From assembly GCF_018070465.1 (NCBI RefSeq), contig NZ_JAGPXT010000005.1, positions 237,900 to 301,899 on the forward strand: a DNA stretch of 64,000 nucleotides. The letters run 5' to 3'. Positions within the stretch are counted from its first letter, which is position 1, and the number at the start of each line of letters is the position of its first letter. The translations under genes and the position numbers were made by a program. This DNA comes from Micromonospora sp. C95. GTDB taxonomy: Bacteria; Actinomycetota; Actinomycetes; Mycobacteriales; Micromonosporaceae. The notes under the pieces are model-generated. The model was not told where the DNA came from. It searched no databases and worked only from the letters and a program-made list of their open reading frames with translations. Shown one piece after another: positions 43,378 to 53,100 of this stretch.

Positions 43378-44448
43378 ATGACCGAGCGAGACCCCATTGC
43401 CGACCTGCGCCGGATCGCCTTTCTGCTGGAGCGGGCGAACGAGGCCACCTATCGGGTCCGCGCCTTCCGTTCGGCGGCCAAGGCGCTGGCCACGCTGCCG
43501 GTGGCGGAGGTGGCCGAGCGGGCCCGGGCCGGCAAGCTCACCGAGTTGGCCGGGGTCGGCGACGTCACCGCCCGCTGCGTGGCCGAGTCGCTGGCCGGGG
43601 AGGAGCCGGTCTACCTGCGCCGGCTGGTGGCCACCGAGGGCACCGACCTGGACGCCGAGGCCACCGCCCTGCGTACCGCCCTGCGCGGCGACTGCCACAC
43701 CCACTCGGACTGGTCCGACGGTGGGTCGCCGATCGAGGAGATGGCGCTGGCCGCCGTGGAGCTGGGCCACGAGTATCTGGTGCTGACCGACCACTCGCCC
43801 CGGCTGAAGGTGGCCCGGGGACTGACCGCGGACCGGCTCCGCCGCCAGCTCGACCACGTGGCCCGGCTCAACGAGGCGCTGCCGGAGGGCTTCCGCATCC
43901 TCACCGGCATCGAGGTCGACATCCTCGCCGACGGTTCGCTCGACCAGGACGAGGAGTTGCTGGCCCGGTTGGACGTGGTGGTCGGGTCCGTGCACAGCGG
44001 CCTGAACGACGACCGGGCGAAGATGACCCGCCGGATGCTGACCGCCGTCGCCAACCCGCACCTGGACATCCTCGGCCACTGCACGGGCCGGATGGTCTCG
44101 TCCCGACCGGCCGGGGTGAGGGTGACCGGACCGGGCGACCGGGGGCACCGCGCCCGGACCCGGGCGGAGAGCGACTTCGACGCCGACGCCGTCTTCGCCG
44201 CCTGCGTGGCACACGACACCGCCGTGGAGATCAATTCGCGCCCGGAGCGGCAGGATCCGCCGAAGCGGCTGATCCGGCGGGCGCTGGAGGCCGGTTGCCG
44301 GTTCGCCATCAACACCGACGCGCACGCTCCGGGCCAGTTGGACTGGCAGCGCTTCGGCTGCGAGCGGGCCGCCCGATGCGGTGTCCCCGCCGATCGGGTG
44401 GTCAACACGTGGACGGCCGACGAACTGGTGGCCTGGACAGCCGCCTGA
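43378..44448 (+). CDS. PHP-domain phosphoesterase with helix-hairpin-helix N-terminus (PolX-like without the polymerase domain)
   Basis: A 356-aa protein. Residues 1-95 form the HHH region (LTELAGVGDVTARCVAESLAG) typical of the DNA-binding part of PolX. Residues 105-356 are the PHP domain with the full metal set: DCHTHSDWSDG, LTDHSP, the E in TGIEVDI, GSVHSGL, GHCTGR, EINSRPERQDPP and NTDAHAPGQL. No nucleotidyltransferase domain precedes it, so it is a stand-alone phosphoesterase, possibly a histidinol-phosphatase or nuclease-like enzyme. The ligands point to a di/tri-metal centre. Confidence 0.88.
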   Translation: MTERDPIADLRRIAFLLERANEATYRVRAFRSAAKALATLPVAEVAERARAGKLTELAGVGDVTARCVAESLAGEEPVYLRRLVATEGTDLDAEATALRTALRGDCHTHSDWSDGGSPIEEMALAAVELGHEYLVLTDHSPRLKVARGLTADRLRRQLDHVARLNEALPEGFRILTGIEVDILADGSLDQDEELLARLDVVVGSVHSGLNDDRAKMTRRMLTAVANPHLDILGHCTGRMVSSRPAGVRVTGPGDRGHRARTRAESDFDADAVFAACVAHDTAVEINSRPERQDPPKRLIRRALEAGCRFAINTDAHAPGQLDWQRFGCERAARCGVPADRVVNTWTADELVAWTAA

Positions 44449-44471
44449 CCGCCCGGCCCGCCCGCGTTCGG

Positions 44472-45482
44472 TCAGCGGGTGGCGGGCTCGACGAGGGGTG
44501 CCGTCGGGGCACCCACCCCCGGCGCGACCCGGCGGCGCCGACGGCCGAGCAGGCCCTGCGACACGGCGACGCCGAGCAGCACGATCAGCGCACCGACCGG
44601 CTGGTGCCAGGTCAGTCGCTCACCGAGCACGACGGCGCCGATGAGCACCGCGAACACCGGAATCAGGTACGTCACGGTGGAGGCGGTCGTCGCGCCCACG
44701 ATCCGGATGTTCCGCAGGTGGATCACGAAGGCGAGCCCGGTGCCGAGCGCGCCCAGCGCCAGCACGGCCGCGAGCACCCGCGGTGACAGCGCGGTCGGCA
44801 GCGGCAGCGCACCGGCCACCACCGGTGCCACGACCGCGAGCTGGACCGCCGCGACGATCAACTGCGCCGCCGACAGGGACAGCCCCGACAGGGTGCTGCC
44901 GGCGATGAACTTCTTCTGGTACGGGATGGCCAGGCCGTAGCAGGCGGCAGCCCCGAAGCACATGAGCTGGCCGACGAAGTGCGCGCCGCCGACGCCCTGC
45001 CAGACGCCGAGCACCACCATCACACCGGTGAAGCCGAGCGCCAGCCCGACGGCACCGCGTGCGGTCAGCCGCTCGGTGCGGAACACCAGCACCGCCAGGG
45101 GCAGCACGACAAGCGGAGTGGTCGCGTTCCAGATCCCGGCGAGCATCGACTCGACCCGCTGCTCGCCGTAGCCGAACAGGGTGAACGGCAACGCCACCCC
45201 GAAGGCGGCGATCACCGTGAGGTGACCCCAGACCCGCGGATCGCGGGGCAGTCGGTCACGCAGCACGGCGAGCACCACCAGCAGGGTCAGCGCGCCGGAG
45301 CCGACCCGGTAGAGGGTGAGGTGCAGCGGGTGCAGCTCGGCCACCCCGACCTTGATGAAGAGGAAGCTGGAACCCCAGATCGCGGCGAGGGCGATGAAGC
45401 CGGGCAGCCAGCTCCGCAACGCCGGTCGGTCAGGGGTGAAGTCGCCTGTCACCCCTGACACTCTGCCGCCGGGGTCCGACAT
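44472..45482 (-). CDS. EamA-family (DMT) permease
   Basis: A 336-aa membrane protein with ten hydrophobic helices in two EamA halves. Signature: FIALAAIWGSSFLFIKVG (first helix) and GALALGLGFTGV-type segments; the C-terminus is basic (GRRRRRVAPGVG). Members export metabolites, amino acids or act as drug/metabolite transporters. ATG 45482 is chosen; a GTG at the VTGDF codon within the inverted repeat is an alternative. No operon partner is seen. Substrate is unknown. Confidence 0.85.
   Translation of the reverse strand: MSDPGGRVSGVTGDFTPDRPALRSWLPGFIALAAIWGSSFLFIKVGVAELHPLHLTLYRVGSGALTLLVVLAVLRDRLPRDPRVWGHLTVIAAFGVALPFTLFGYGEQRVESMLAGIWNATTPLVVLPLAVLVFRTERLTARGAVGLALGFTGVMVVLGVWQGVGGAHFVGQLMCFGAAACYGLAIPYQKKFIAGSTLSGLSLSAAQLIVAAVQLAVVAPVVAGALPLPTALSPRVLAAVLALGALGTGLAFVIHLRNIRIVGATTASTVTYLIPVFAVLIGAVVLGERLTWHQPVGALIVLLGVAVSQGLLGRRRRRVAPGVGAPTAPLVEPATR
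45429..45459. repeat. Inverted repeat at the 5' end of the EamA gene
   Basis: Perfect 11-bp arms GTCAGGGGTGA / TCACCCCTGAC around 9 nt, inside the first ten codons of the permease gene if ATG 45482 is the start. It may be an mRNA hairpin or, if translation begins at GTG further in, an operator. Confidence 0.7.
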
Positions 45483-45568
45483 TGTCCTGCGGTTTTCGGC
45501 CGTCGTGTCGCGCGCCACAGAAACCACACACATTTGTAGAGCGTTGACCGACCGAGGAGGTGAACACC

Positions 45569-45836
45569 GTGGCGATGCCGATCCGTTTCGACCCGCTCGT
45601 CGACCTCGACGGCATGTGGACGACCCAACTCGCCGACCGCTACCTCCCGTTGCCTGAGCTACCCGATGCGCGGTACGAGTGCATCGATCCAGCCGGACAT
45701 CACCGTGCTGCACGCGCTGCCGAAGACGGACGAGGAGGATCGCTACGACACGCTCGCCAAGGCGGTGAGCGGTGACCGGCTCCGCGCCGACGAGCCGTTC
45801 CCGATCGACTTCGACCCGGCCGACCTGCTGCCCTGA
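45569..45836 (+). pseudogene. Collapsed Uma2-family endonuclease-like gene
   Basis: GTG 45569 has a perfect AGGAGG 8 nt upstream, and the N-terminus (DLDGMWTTQLADRYLPLPEL, RYECID) is that of actinobacterial Uma2-fold proteins. Frame 1 then runs into an unrelated sequence and stops near 45775, while the next frame encodes QPDITVLHALPKTDEEDRYD and FPIDFDPADLLP, matching the family's internal and C-terminal blocks. About 89 residues remain of roughly 190, so one or two internal deletions plus a frame change have destroyed it. Its retained ribosome site suggests recent decay. Confidence 0.75.
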
Positions 45837-45885
45837 CCGGTTCGGCGGCACCACCTCGACTCCCGCCTCGCGTAGGGTGCGCAGC

Positions 45886-47556
45886 GTGGGAAGAATCGAC
45901 GATCTCGCGGATCGCTACGTCGCCGAGTGGGCGACGTTGAGCCCGACCGGCGCCACCTACGTCGGCATCGCCGGCCATGACGACAAGTTCGACGACCTGT
46001 CACCGGACGGGTACGCCGCGCGCGCCGAGTTGGTCCGACGCACCCTGGCCGAACTCGACACCATCGAGCCGGAGACGGAGGCCGAGCGCACCGCGCGAGA
46101 GGCGATGCAGGAACGCCTCGGTCTCGAACTGGACCTGTACGACGCCGGCAAGACCACCAGCGAGGTAAGCGTCATCACCAGCGGGCTGCACGAGATCCGG
46201 ATGGTCTTCGACCTGATGCCCACGGACGGTGAGCAGGCCCGGGCCAACCTGGCCGCCCGGCTGAACCTCTTCCCGCACGCGTTGGAGGAGTACAAGACCA
46301 CGTTGCGCGAGGCGGCGGCCGCCGGACGGGTCAGCGCGCGTACCCAGCTGATCGAGGTGGCCAAGCAGTGCGACGGCTGGGTCGACCCGGACGGTGACAA
46401 CGTCTTCCACGGGCTTGTCGAACGGCTTGGCGAGGAGGGCGGCCTCGGCTCCGAGCTGCGTCGCGGTGCGGCGGCGGCCACCGCGGCGACCGCCGAGTTC
46501 GGGCAGTTCCTGCGCACCGAGCTGGCCCCGCACGGGCGGGAGAAGCAGGCCGCCGGCCGCGAGCGCTACGAGCTGGCCTCCCAGTACTTCCTCGGTGCCC
46601 GCATCGACCTCGACGAGACGTACGCCTGGGGGTTCACCGAGCTGGCCCGGCTGGAGGCCGACATGCGGACGGTGGCCGCCCAGATCGCCGGTCCGGGCGC
46701 CACCATCGACGAGGCCGTGGCGGCGTTGGACGCCGACCCGGCGCGCACCATCCGGGGCCGGGACGCGTTCCGCGACTGGATGCAGGAGCTGGCCGACCAG
46801 GCGATAAGCGACCTCAACGGCACGCACTTCGACATCCCCGAGCAGGTCCGGCGGATCGAGTGCATGATCGCGCCGACAAGCGACGGCTCGATCTACTACA
46901 CCGGCCCGAGCGAGGACTTCTCGCGCCCGGGTCGGATGTGGTGGGCGGTGCCGCAGGGGCTGACGGATTTCTCCACCTGGCGGGAGGTGACCACCGTCTA
47001 CCACGAGGGGGTCCCCGGCCATCACCTCCAGATCGGCCAGACGGCCGTCCGGGCCGAAGTGCTGAACCGCTGGCAGCGGCTGCTCTGCTGGGTCTCCGGG
47101 CACGGCGAGGGCTGGGCGTTGTACGCCGAGCGGCTGATGGAGGAACTGGGCTACCTGGACGACCCGGGCAACCGGCTCGGCATGCTGGACGGCCAGGCGC
47201 TACGGGCGGCCCGGGTGATCGTGGACATCGGCATGCACCTGGAGCTGGAGATTCCCAAGGACAATCCGTTCGACTTCCACCCGGGTGAGCGCTGGACCCC
47301 GGAGCTCGGCTGGGAGTTCCTGCGGGCGCACTGCCGGGTGCCGGACGAGATACTGCGCTTCGAACTCAACCGCTACCTGGGCTGGCCGGGGCAGGCACCG
47401 TCGTACAAGGTGGGCGAGCGAATCTGGCTTCAGGCGCGGGAGGACGCGAAGGCCCGCAAGGGCGCCGACTTCGACCTGCGGGAGTTCCACCGGCAGGCTC
47501 TCGACCTCGGCGGGCTCGGTCTCGACCCGCTGCGCCGGGCCCTGGCCCGACTCTGA
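45886..47556 (+). CDS. DUF885 zinc hydrolase (M32/M3-like fold)
   Basis: A 556-aa cytoplasmic protein. GTG 45886 gives VGRIDDLADRYVAEWATLSP, the conserved DUF885 start. The gluzincin motif HEGVPGHH is at residues 373-380, followed about 25 residues later by GHGEGWALYAERLM with further metal ligands, as in the DUF885 family. Members are thought to be carboxypeptidase-like or amidase-like enzymes, with few tested. Full length and in frame. It ends in an inverted repeat shared with the convergent DUF3068 gene. Confidence 0.85.
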   Translation: MGRIDDLADRYVAEWATLSPTGATYVGIAGHDDKFDDLSPDGYAARAELVRRTLAELDTIEPETEAERTAREAMQERLGLELDLYDAGKTTSEVSVITSGLHEIRMVFDLMPTDGEQARANLAARLNLFPHALEEYKTTLREAAAAGRVSARTQLIEVAKQCDGWVDPDGDNVFHGLVERLGEEGGLGSELRRGAAAATAATAEFGQFLRTELAPHGREKQAAGRERYELASQYFLGARIDLDETYAWGFTELARLEADMRTVAAQIAGPGATIDEAVAALDADPARTIRGRDAFRDWMQELADQAISDLNGTHFDIPEQVRRIECMIAPTSDGSIYYTGPSEDFSRPGRMWWAVPQGLTDFSTWREVTTVYHEGVPGHHLQIGQTAVRAEVLNRWQRLLCWVSGHGEGWALYAERLMEELGYLDDPGNRLGMLDGQALRAARVIVDIGMHLELEIPKDNPFDFHPGERWTPELGWEFLRAHCRVPDEILRFELNRYLGWPGQAPSYKVGERIWLQAREDAKARKGADFDLREFHRQALDLGGLGLDPLRRALARL

Positions 47557-47558
47557 CG

Positions 47559-47607
47559 GGTGACGAATGCCAAGGGGGCCACCAGAGCCCGCTTGGCATT
47601 CGTCACC
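47559..47607. terminator. Inverted repeat between convergent genes
   Basis: Perfect 16-bp arms GGTGACGAATGCCAAG / CTTGGCATTCGTCACC around a 17-nt centre, filling the gap between the stop of the DUF885 gene (47556) and that of the DUF3068 gene (47612). Long arms and the placement suggest a bidirectional terminator. Confidence 0.8.
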
Positions 47608-47611
47608 GACA

Positions 47612-48808
47612 TCAGTTCTTCTGCGCCTCGCCCTGCGTCGACCGCTGGGTCGGCACCGTAGTCTCCTCGGATTTCCAGTTGGTCGAAGCCGGCGGGATCT
47701 CGTCGGTTAGCGGACCACCCTCCCGCTCGTCCTCCCGCACCGGCGGCTCGTCGACCCGGGTCGGCGCCGGGTCCGCGGCCGGCACCGGCGTCGCCGGGTT
47801 GTCCGCCGCGACCGCCGTGCGGCTGCGCCGCAGCAGCAGGCCGACGACGATCAGCACCAGACCCAGGGCAGCCAGCCCGAGCGGCAGGGTACGGCTGACC
47901 AGCAGCAGCCGGTCACGGGTGCTCCCAGCTGAGGCCAGGCTGTTCTCGATGGTCTCGTCGGTGTAGAGGAAGTCGCCGTCCAGCAGCGTCGTCGTAGCCC
48001 CCTGGTCCGGAACCAGGGTCTTCTTCTGCTGCTCGCGGACCTTGACGAAGTTGCCGCTGACCGGCTCCACCCAGATGGTCCTGGTGTTGCTGTAGGTGAC
48101 CTTGCCGCTGGTCGCCTCCGGCGCGAAGGTGCCGACCAGGGCGTTCACCGAGTCGGCCGCCATGTTCAGCTCGGTCTCCTCGATCACCTGCACGAACCGG
48201 TAGGTGTCGGTGCCGTTGACCTGTTCGGTGCCGTCGAACGTGATGGGCAGCGCCTGCCGCAGGTCACGGTCGAAGTACTCGTAGTCCTTCCGTTCCGTGT
48301 GGAAGGGGAACTTGTAGGTCTGCCCAGCCATCTGGACGCTGTCGTTGGTGCTGGTCTCGCCGTCGGTGTCCAGATACTGCTTGTCCCACTGCACCGCCTC
48401 GGCGGTCACCCGGTCCAGTGCGAACTCCACGGCGTACTGGCTGATCACCTCACTGGTCTGCACCCACCGCACCGTGCCGAAGACATCCCAGACGACCGCC
48501 TCACCCGCGAGGTCACCGGTCATCTCGTTGTCGGTCGTCTCGGCCTGCGGCACCACCTCGGTGGTGGCCTCCAGGGTGCCGGTCTGCACCGTCGGTGGCA
48601 TGCCCTCCTTCAGCTGCAGGAACCGGGCGTTCTCCGCCACCGCCACGCTCGCCCTCAGGCAGCCCTCCGGCTTGCCGTCGGCATCGCAGAGCGCCAGGTC
48701 GTAGGGCAACTTGGTGACGGTCGGTGCCACGTAAAACGCCGTGCCGGCGGCGACGACGAGGGACAGAACGCCGATGCCGAACAGCGCGGCGCCCAGGCGA
48801 GCCTTCAC
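47612..48808 (-). CDS. DUF3068 family membrane protein
   Basis: A 398-aa protein. GTG 48808 follows GGGAGGATCA. The N-terminal helix (LGAALFGIGVLSLVVAAGTA, residues 4-23) is followed by a large extracytoplasmic domain (25-290) and a second helix (LPLGLAALGLVLIVVGLLL) before a Pro-rich cytoplasmic tail. DUF3068 proteins are widespread in Actinobacteria and PorA-like in layout; some are linked to envelope transport. Function unknown. It is divergent from the acyltransferase gene. Confidence 0.85.
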   Translation of the reverse strand: MKARLGAALFGIGVLSLVVAAGTAFYVAPTVTKLPYDLALCDADGKPEGCLRASVAVAENARFLQLKEGMPPTVQTGTLEATTEVVPQAETTDNEMTGDLAGEAVVWDVFGTVRWVQTSEVISQYAVEFALDRVTAEAVQWDKQYLDTDGETSTNDSVQMAGQTYKFPFHTERKDYEYFDRDLRQALPITFDGTEQVNGTDTYRFVQVIEETELNMAADSVNALVGTFAPEATSGKVTYSNTRTIWVEPVSGNFVKVREQQKKTLVPDQGATTTLLDGDFLYTDETIENSLASAGSTRDRLLLVSRTLPLGLAALGLVLIVVGLLLRRSRTAVAADNPATPVPAADPAPTRVDEPPVREDEREGGPLTDEIPPASTNWKSEETTVPTQRSTQGEAQKN

Positions 48809-48917
48809 TGATCCTCCCAACAAACACGGTCAGCCGGTACCCGGCACGTGATCCGGTCCATAAACTGAGCGCACGTTACTCCCCAGTCACATCGCTACGC
48901 GACCCTCTGGACGGTTT

Positions 48918-50117
48918 ATGTCTGCCCCGATCCCCGATCAGGTTCTCCGGCGGCTGCCCGCACTCGACGCGGTACGGGTCATCGGCGCCCTGGCGGTCGT
49001 GGGACATCACGTCGGCTTCGCCACCGGTCGCAACACCGGCGACGCCGCACTCGGTCCGTGGCTGTCCCGGCTCGACGTGGGCGTCGCCGTCTTCTTCGTC
49101 CTCTCGGGTTTCCTGCTCTTCCGCCCCTACGCGCACGCCCTGGCCACCGCACAGCCACGCCCGTCGACCCGGCGCTACCTGTGGCGGCGAGCCGCCCGGG
49201 TCCTGCCTGCCTACTGGGTGGCCGTGGTGGTCTGCCTGCTGGTCCTGCCGCAGAACCAGGCAGCCGGCACGGACGACTGGTTGCGGCACGCCACGCTGAC
49301 CCAGATCTATCAGCACGGTCAGCTGAAGCACGGCCTCGGTCAGACCTGGAGTCTCGCCACCGAGGTCGCGTTCTACCTGGCGCTACCCGCCCTGGCGATG
49401 GTGCTGTTGGGCCGGCGTTGGCACCCTGGGCGCCGAGTGCTCGGGATCGTGGTCGCGGCCGTCGGCGTCACCGTCGGTTGGGTGATCCTGATGGCGACGG
49501 GGACGCTCAGCCTCGGCCTGCACACCATGTGGTTGCCCTCGTACGCGGGCTGGTTCGGTGCCGGCATGGCGTTGGCCACGGTGCACGTGGCCCTGCGTAC
49601 CGGCAGCGGTCAGCGCTGGCGCTGGCTCGACGACCTGGGTACGGCACCCCTGGCGTGCTGGGCGATCGCGCTGGCCGCGCTGGCCGTCGCCGCTACCCCG
49701 GTGGCCGGCCCACGCGACCTGGCCGAGCCGACCGCCGGTGAGTTCGGCGCCAAGCTGTTCCTCTACCTCCTGGTCGCGGTGATGCTGCTCGTTCCGATCG
49801 CGTTCGGCCCGCCGTCACGGACCAAGGCGGTGTTCGACAGCCTGCTGGGCCGATGGCTCGGTCGGGTGTCCTACGGCCTGTTCCTCTGGCACCCGCTCGT
49901 GCTGGAGGGCATCTACCTCATCGAGGACCGACCTGAGTTCACCGGCGATCCGCTGCGCATCTTCCTGCTGACCGTGGCCGGCGGGCTGCTACTGGCGGCA
50001 GTGAGCTATTACGCGATCGAGCGGCCGATCCAGCTGTGGAGCCGTCAGTGGCCGCGCCGACGACGCATCACCACCGACAACCAGAGCACGGTCACGGTGG
50101 CGACCGCAGCGAGCTGA
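48918..50117 (+). CDS. Membrane acyltransferase (acyltransferase family 3, OafA/YrhL type)
   Basis: A 399-aa protein with about ten membrane helices. Family features: PALDAVRVIGALAVVGHHVG (residues 16-35, with the catalytic His in GHHVG), a FFVLSGFLLFRPYAHAL segment, and RAARVLPAYWVAV. Such enzymes O-acetylate or acylate surface sugars, antibiotics or lipids. The last 73 nt overlap the 3' end of the convergent AftD-like gene. It starts the envelope block and probably modifies its polysaccharide. Confidence 0.88.
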   Translation: MSAPIPDQVLRRLPALDAVRVIGALAVVGHHVGFATGRNTGDAALGPWLSRLDVGVAVFFVLSGFLLFRPYAHALATAQPRPSTRRYLWRRAARVLPAYWVAVVVCLLVLPQNQAAGTDDWLRHATLTQIYQHGQLKHGLGQTWSLATEVAFYLALPALAMVLLGRRWHPGRRVLGIVVAAVGVTVGWVILMATGTLSLGLHTMWLPSYAGWFGAGMALATVHVALRTGSGQRWRWLDDLGTAPLACWAIALAALAVAATPVAGPRDLAEPTAGEFGAKLFLYLLVAVMLLVPIAFGPPSRTKAVFDSLLGRWLGRVSYGLFLWHPLVLEGIYLIEDRPEFTGDPLRIFLLTVAGGLLLAAVSYYAIERPIQLWSRQWPRRRRITTDNQSTVTVATAAS

Positions 50118-53100
50118 GGTGCCGCTGCGGTGTGCCCGCCGGCAGTCACCACGTGCCACCCGGCGACGGCGAAACAGGTGACCGGCAGCCAGCGCACGAG
50201 TCCCTGTCGGATCCGGTGCAACTGCCGGCGATCCGGCGGGTGCAGCTGCGGCTCCAGCGCCCGTGCCGACAGAGCGAGAGCAGCGATCACCAGCATCACC
50301 CCGCCCGCCGCCGGCCCGCCGACCAGTAGCAGCGCCAGCCCGCCGAGAAACACCGCCACCAGTCGGTACCGTCGCCGGTACGCCGACGTGGGCGGCGCCG
50401 CCGCGGTGCGACGTGCCGGTAGCAGGGCGAGCATCACCACCCCGGCGACCAGCACGGCACCCACCCGCAGGGCGAGTCCGTAGCCGTGGTCCGGAGCAAA
50501 GCTCAGCACCACCTCCCCGGCGTAGCCCGCCGGCACCAGCCAGCCCTGTTGCCACCCGTCCACCACGAACGGGGTCAGGGTCTGCCCGCCGGCGGTAGCC
50601 ACCCAACCCGCGTTCGCATTCTCGCGCAACGCCAGCACCCGCTGGTTCGGATAGGCGTCCAGACGCAGTCGACGCTCGGTGGCCATCCAACCCTGCACCC
50701 GGACCGGGGTCTGGACCAGGTTCGGTGCGGAGGCACCGGCGGCCGTGCCGCCGTCCGGCCCGGGCGACACCAGCTCCGGCGTGAGCACGAGTTGGACGGG
50801 CAGCGCCAGTCGGCTGCCCAGCGCGGCGACCCTCGTCTCGCGACGGGTCAACTCCAGTGCCGCCGTCGCATCCGCGCCGCACGGCACGGCGTCCACCTCA
50901 CGCAGTTCGAGCAGGTCACGTCGGGATGCGACAAGTGCCGTGCGGATCCGCTGATCGCCCACCTCGACGGTCGGCCCGCTACCGCACGGCAGCGTCATCG
51001 GCTGCGTCATGTCCGCCGGTCGGGGCGCGCCGTCCGGTAACGCGGTCAGCTCCCCGACGCCCACGGCGAGGCGCTGAGACACCCGCCGGTAGGGGTCATG
51101 GGTCTGCGCCGGCACGACGTCGGAGATCAGTACGGTGATCTCGTCGCTTCGCAGCGGTCGGTCGAATACCAGGGTGCCGCCGTCGTCGAGAGCGCCGGAC
51201 CGGACGCCGTCGTCGCCGATCACGGTTACCTGCCAGGGCCGGGCCGCCGCCGCGGTCGGCGGCAGCGAGAGCCGCACGCCGGTGATCTTCCGTGTCTTCG
51301 GCCAGGTCAACCGCAACCAGGGCTGCCGATCGGTGTCGGCCGCGTACCACGTCGTAGCGGGATCGCCGTCGACCACCGTGCCAGCCCGTGCCGATGGATG
51401 CGGCACGCCCACCGAGGACGCGGCGACCACCGGCATGACCCCCTTGGTCACCGCCGCCCTGCCGCCACCGTCGAGTAGGGCGTTCAGCGCCGGCCCCGGC
51501 CGGGGTCGCGCGCGCAGGTCGAGTTGATAGTCGGCGGCGGCCGGCAGGGTGAAGGTCCGGTCGATCCGGTCACCATCCTCCGACTCGCGGGCCAGGCCCC
51601 CGTCGCACAGCGGCCTGCCCTGCTCGAAGACGCAGGCCGACGCGGTCGGCGCCGCGGTGAGCACCACAGTCGCCGGTGCCATGCTGCTGGGCGCAGGCGG
51701 CAGCTGCAGGGTCCGCTCGGCCGTCATGCCAGGGATCTCCAGTTCCGCGATGCCCACCCCACCGAAGCCGGCACGGACATCGAAGACGTGGTCGATGGTG
51801 ACTCGTACCCGTCGGGTGGGATAGCCGTCGGGCAGGGTGGCGGTGACGGTCGAGGCAAAGCTCTCCACCGTCGTGTGCTGTCGTCCCGCCGTGACGGTGA
51901 CCCGGGTGGGAAGGGAATCCGCACCGGTGTCGAAGGTGATCCGCACCTCCTTGACCACCTGTGGACCGTCCAGCTCCACCTCGAACCACTGTCCGACCGC
52001 CTGGGTGCCCGGGGCAGAACGCCAGGACGTCTCCTCGTCTCCGTCGACGGCCGCGTACGGCTGGTGCGCTGGTCTCCCGTCACCCAGCGGCTGCGCGTCG
52101 GACCACGAACTCGACGCGGCAACCGAACCGACACCGAGATGCCGAACGACGGTGACCTGCTCGTCCGCCCAGTCGGCGAGATAGTCACGCGCCGGTGCGC
52201 CGATCCGGGTACGTTCCGCCGGCGTCATCGTCGCCGAGGTGTTGTCGCGGGCCGCTCCGAAGGAAACCTCCCGACGGCGCAGCCCATCGGTGAGCGCCAC
52301 CCGTCCGCCGTCGAGTTCCGCCGGCCGATCTCCGGCGAGTACGGTCGGAGCGGCGGACAGCCGATCCGCGGCGGCCAGGGCGAGCAGCGATTCGGGGCCG
52401 CCGACGACGGTGGTGATCCCGTCCGCGTCGTAGGCCACCACCGGGCTGACCGGTCGCTGGACCTCGTAGACCGTCAGCGCTCGGACCTTGACGTCGAGTC
52501 CTCGGTCGACGAAGTTGCCGGGCAGTGAGCCGCCACCCACCTCCGGTCCGAAGGACCGGACGGCTCGTATGCCGGGCGAACGGTCCAGGGCCTGCTGGAC
52601 CACCACCGGTTGGGTGGTGCGGGAGTGCCCGTGGTCCAGGTCGGAGCGCAACAGCAGGTACCGCACGCCGGAACGGGCGAGCAGGTCGGCCAGACCCGGC
52701 GAGCCCTCCCCCGCGGCCAGCGCCGACTCCACGGCGTCGAGCAGCCGGATGGTGCCCGGCGGGGTGAGGGGAACCGAACTGCGCACCGCCCACGGCACGT
52801 TCAGCAGCGGTTGGGTCATCTCGTCGCTGGGGCTGCCCCAGAGGTAACGGGGGAAGCGGGCGGCCGGCACCACGAGCACCCGATCGTCGCCCGCGTTCCG
52901 GTCGAGCCAGGTGGCGGCCTGTCGCCAGTAGCCAGGCACCTCGCGATAGCTGCCCGGCGCGGCGAGTCCGCCACTCAGAGCGGGCACCGCCACAGTGGCT
53001 GCGGACACCAGTGCCAGGCCGGTGACCAGGGCGGCGCGCATCCGGACCGGCTGGAGTTGCCGCGCGGACCCCGCCGGCAGTTCGGGCCGGTCGCCCGTGC

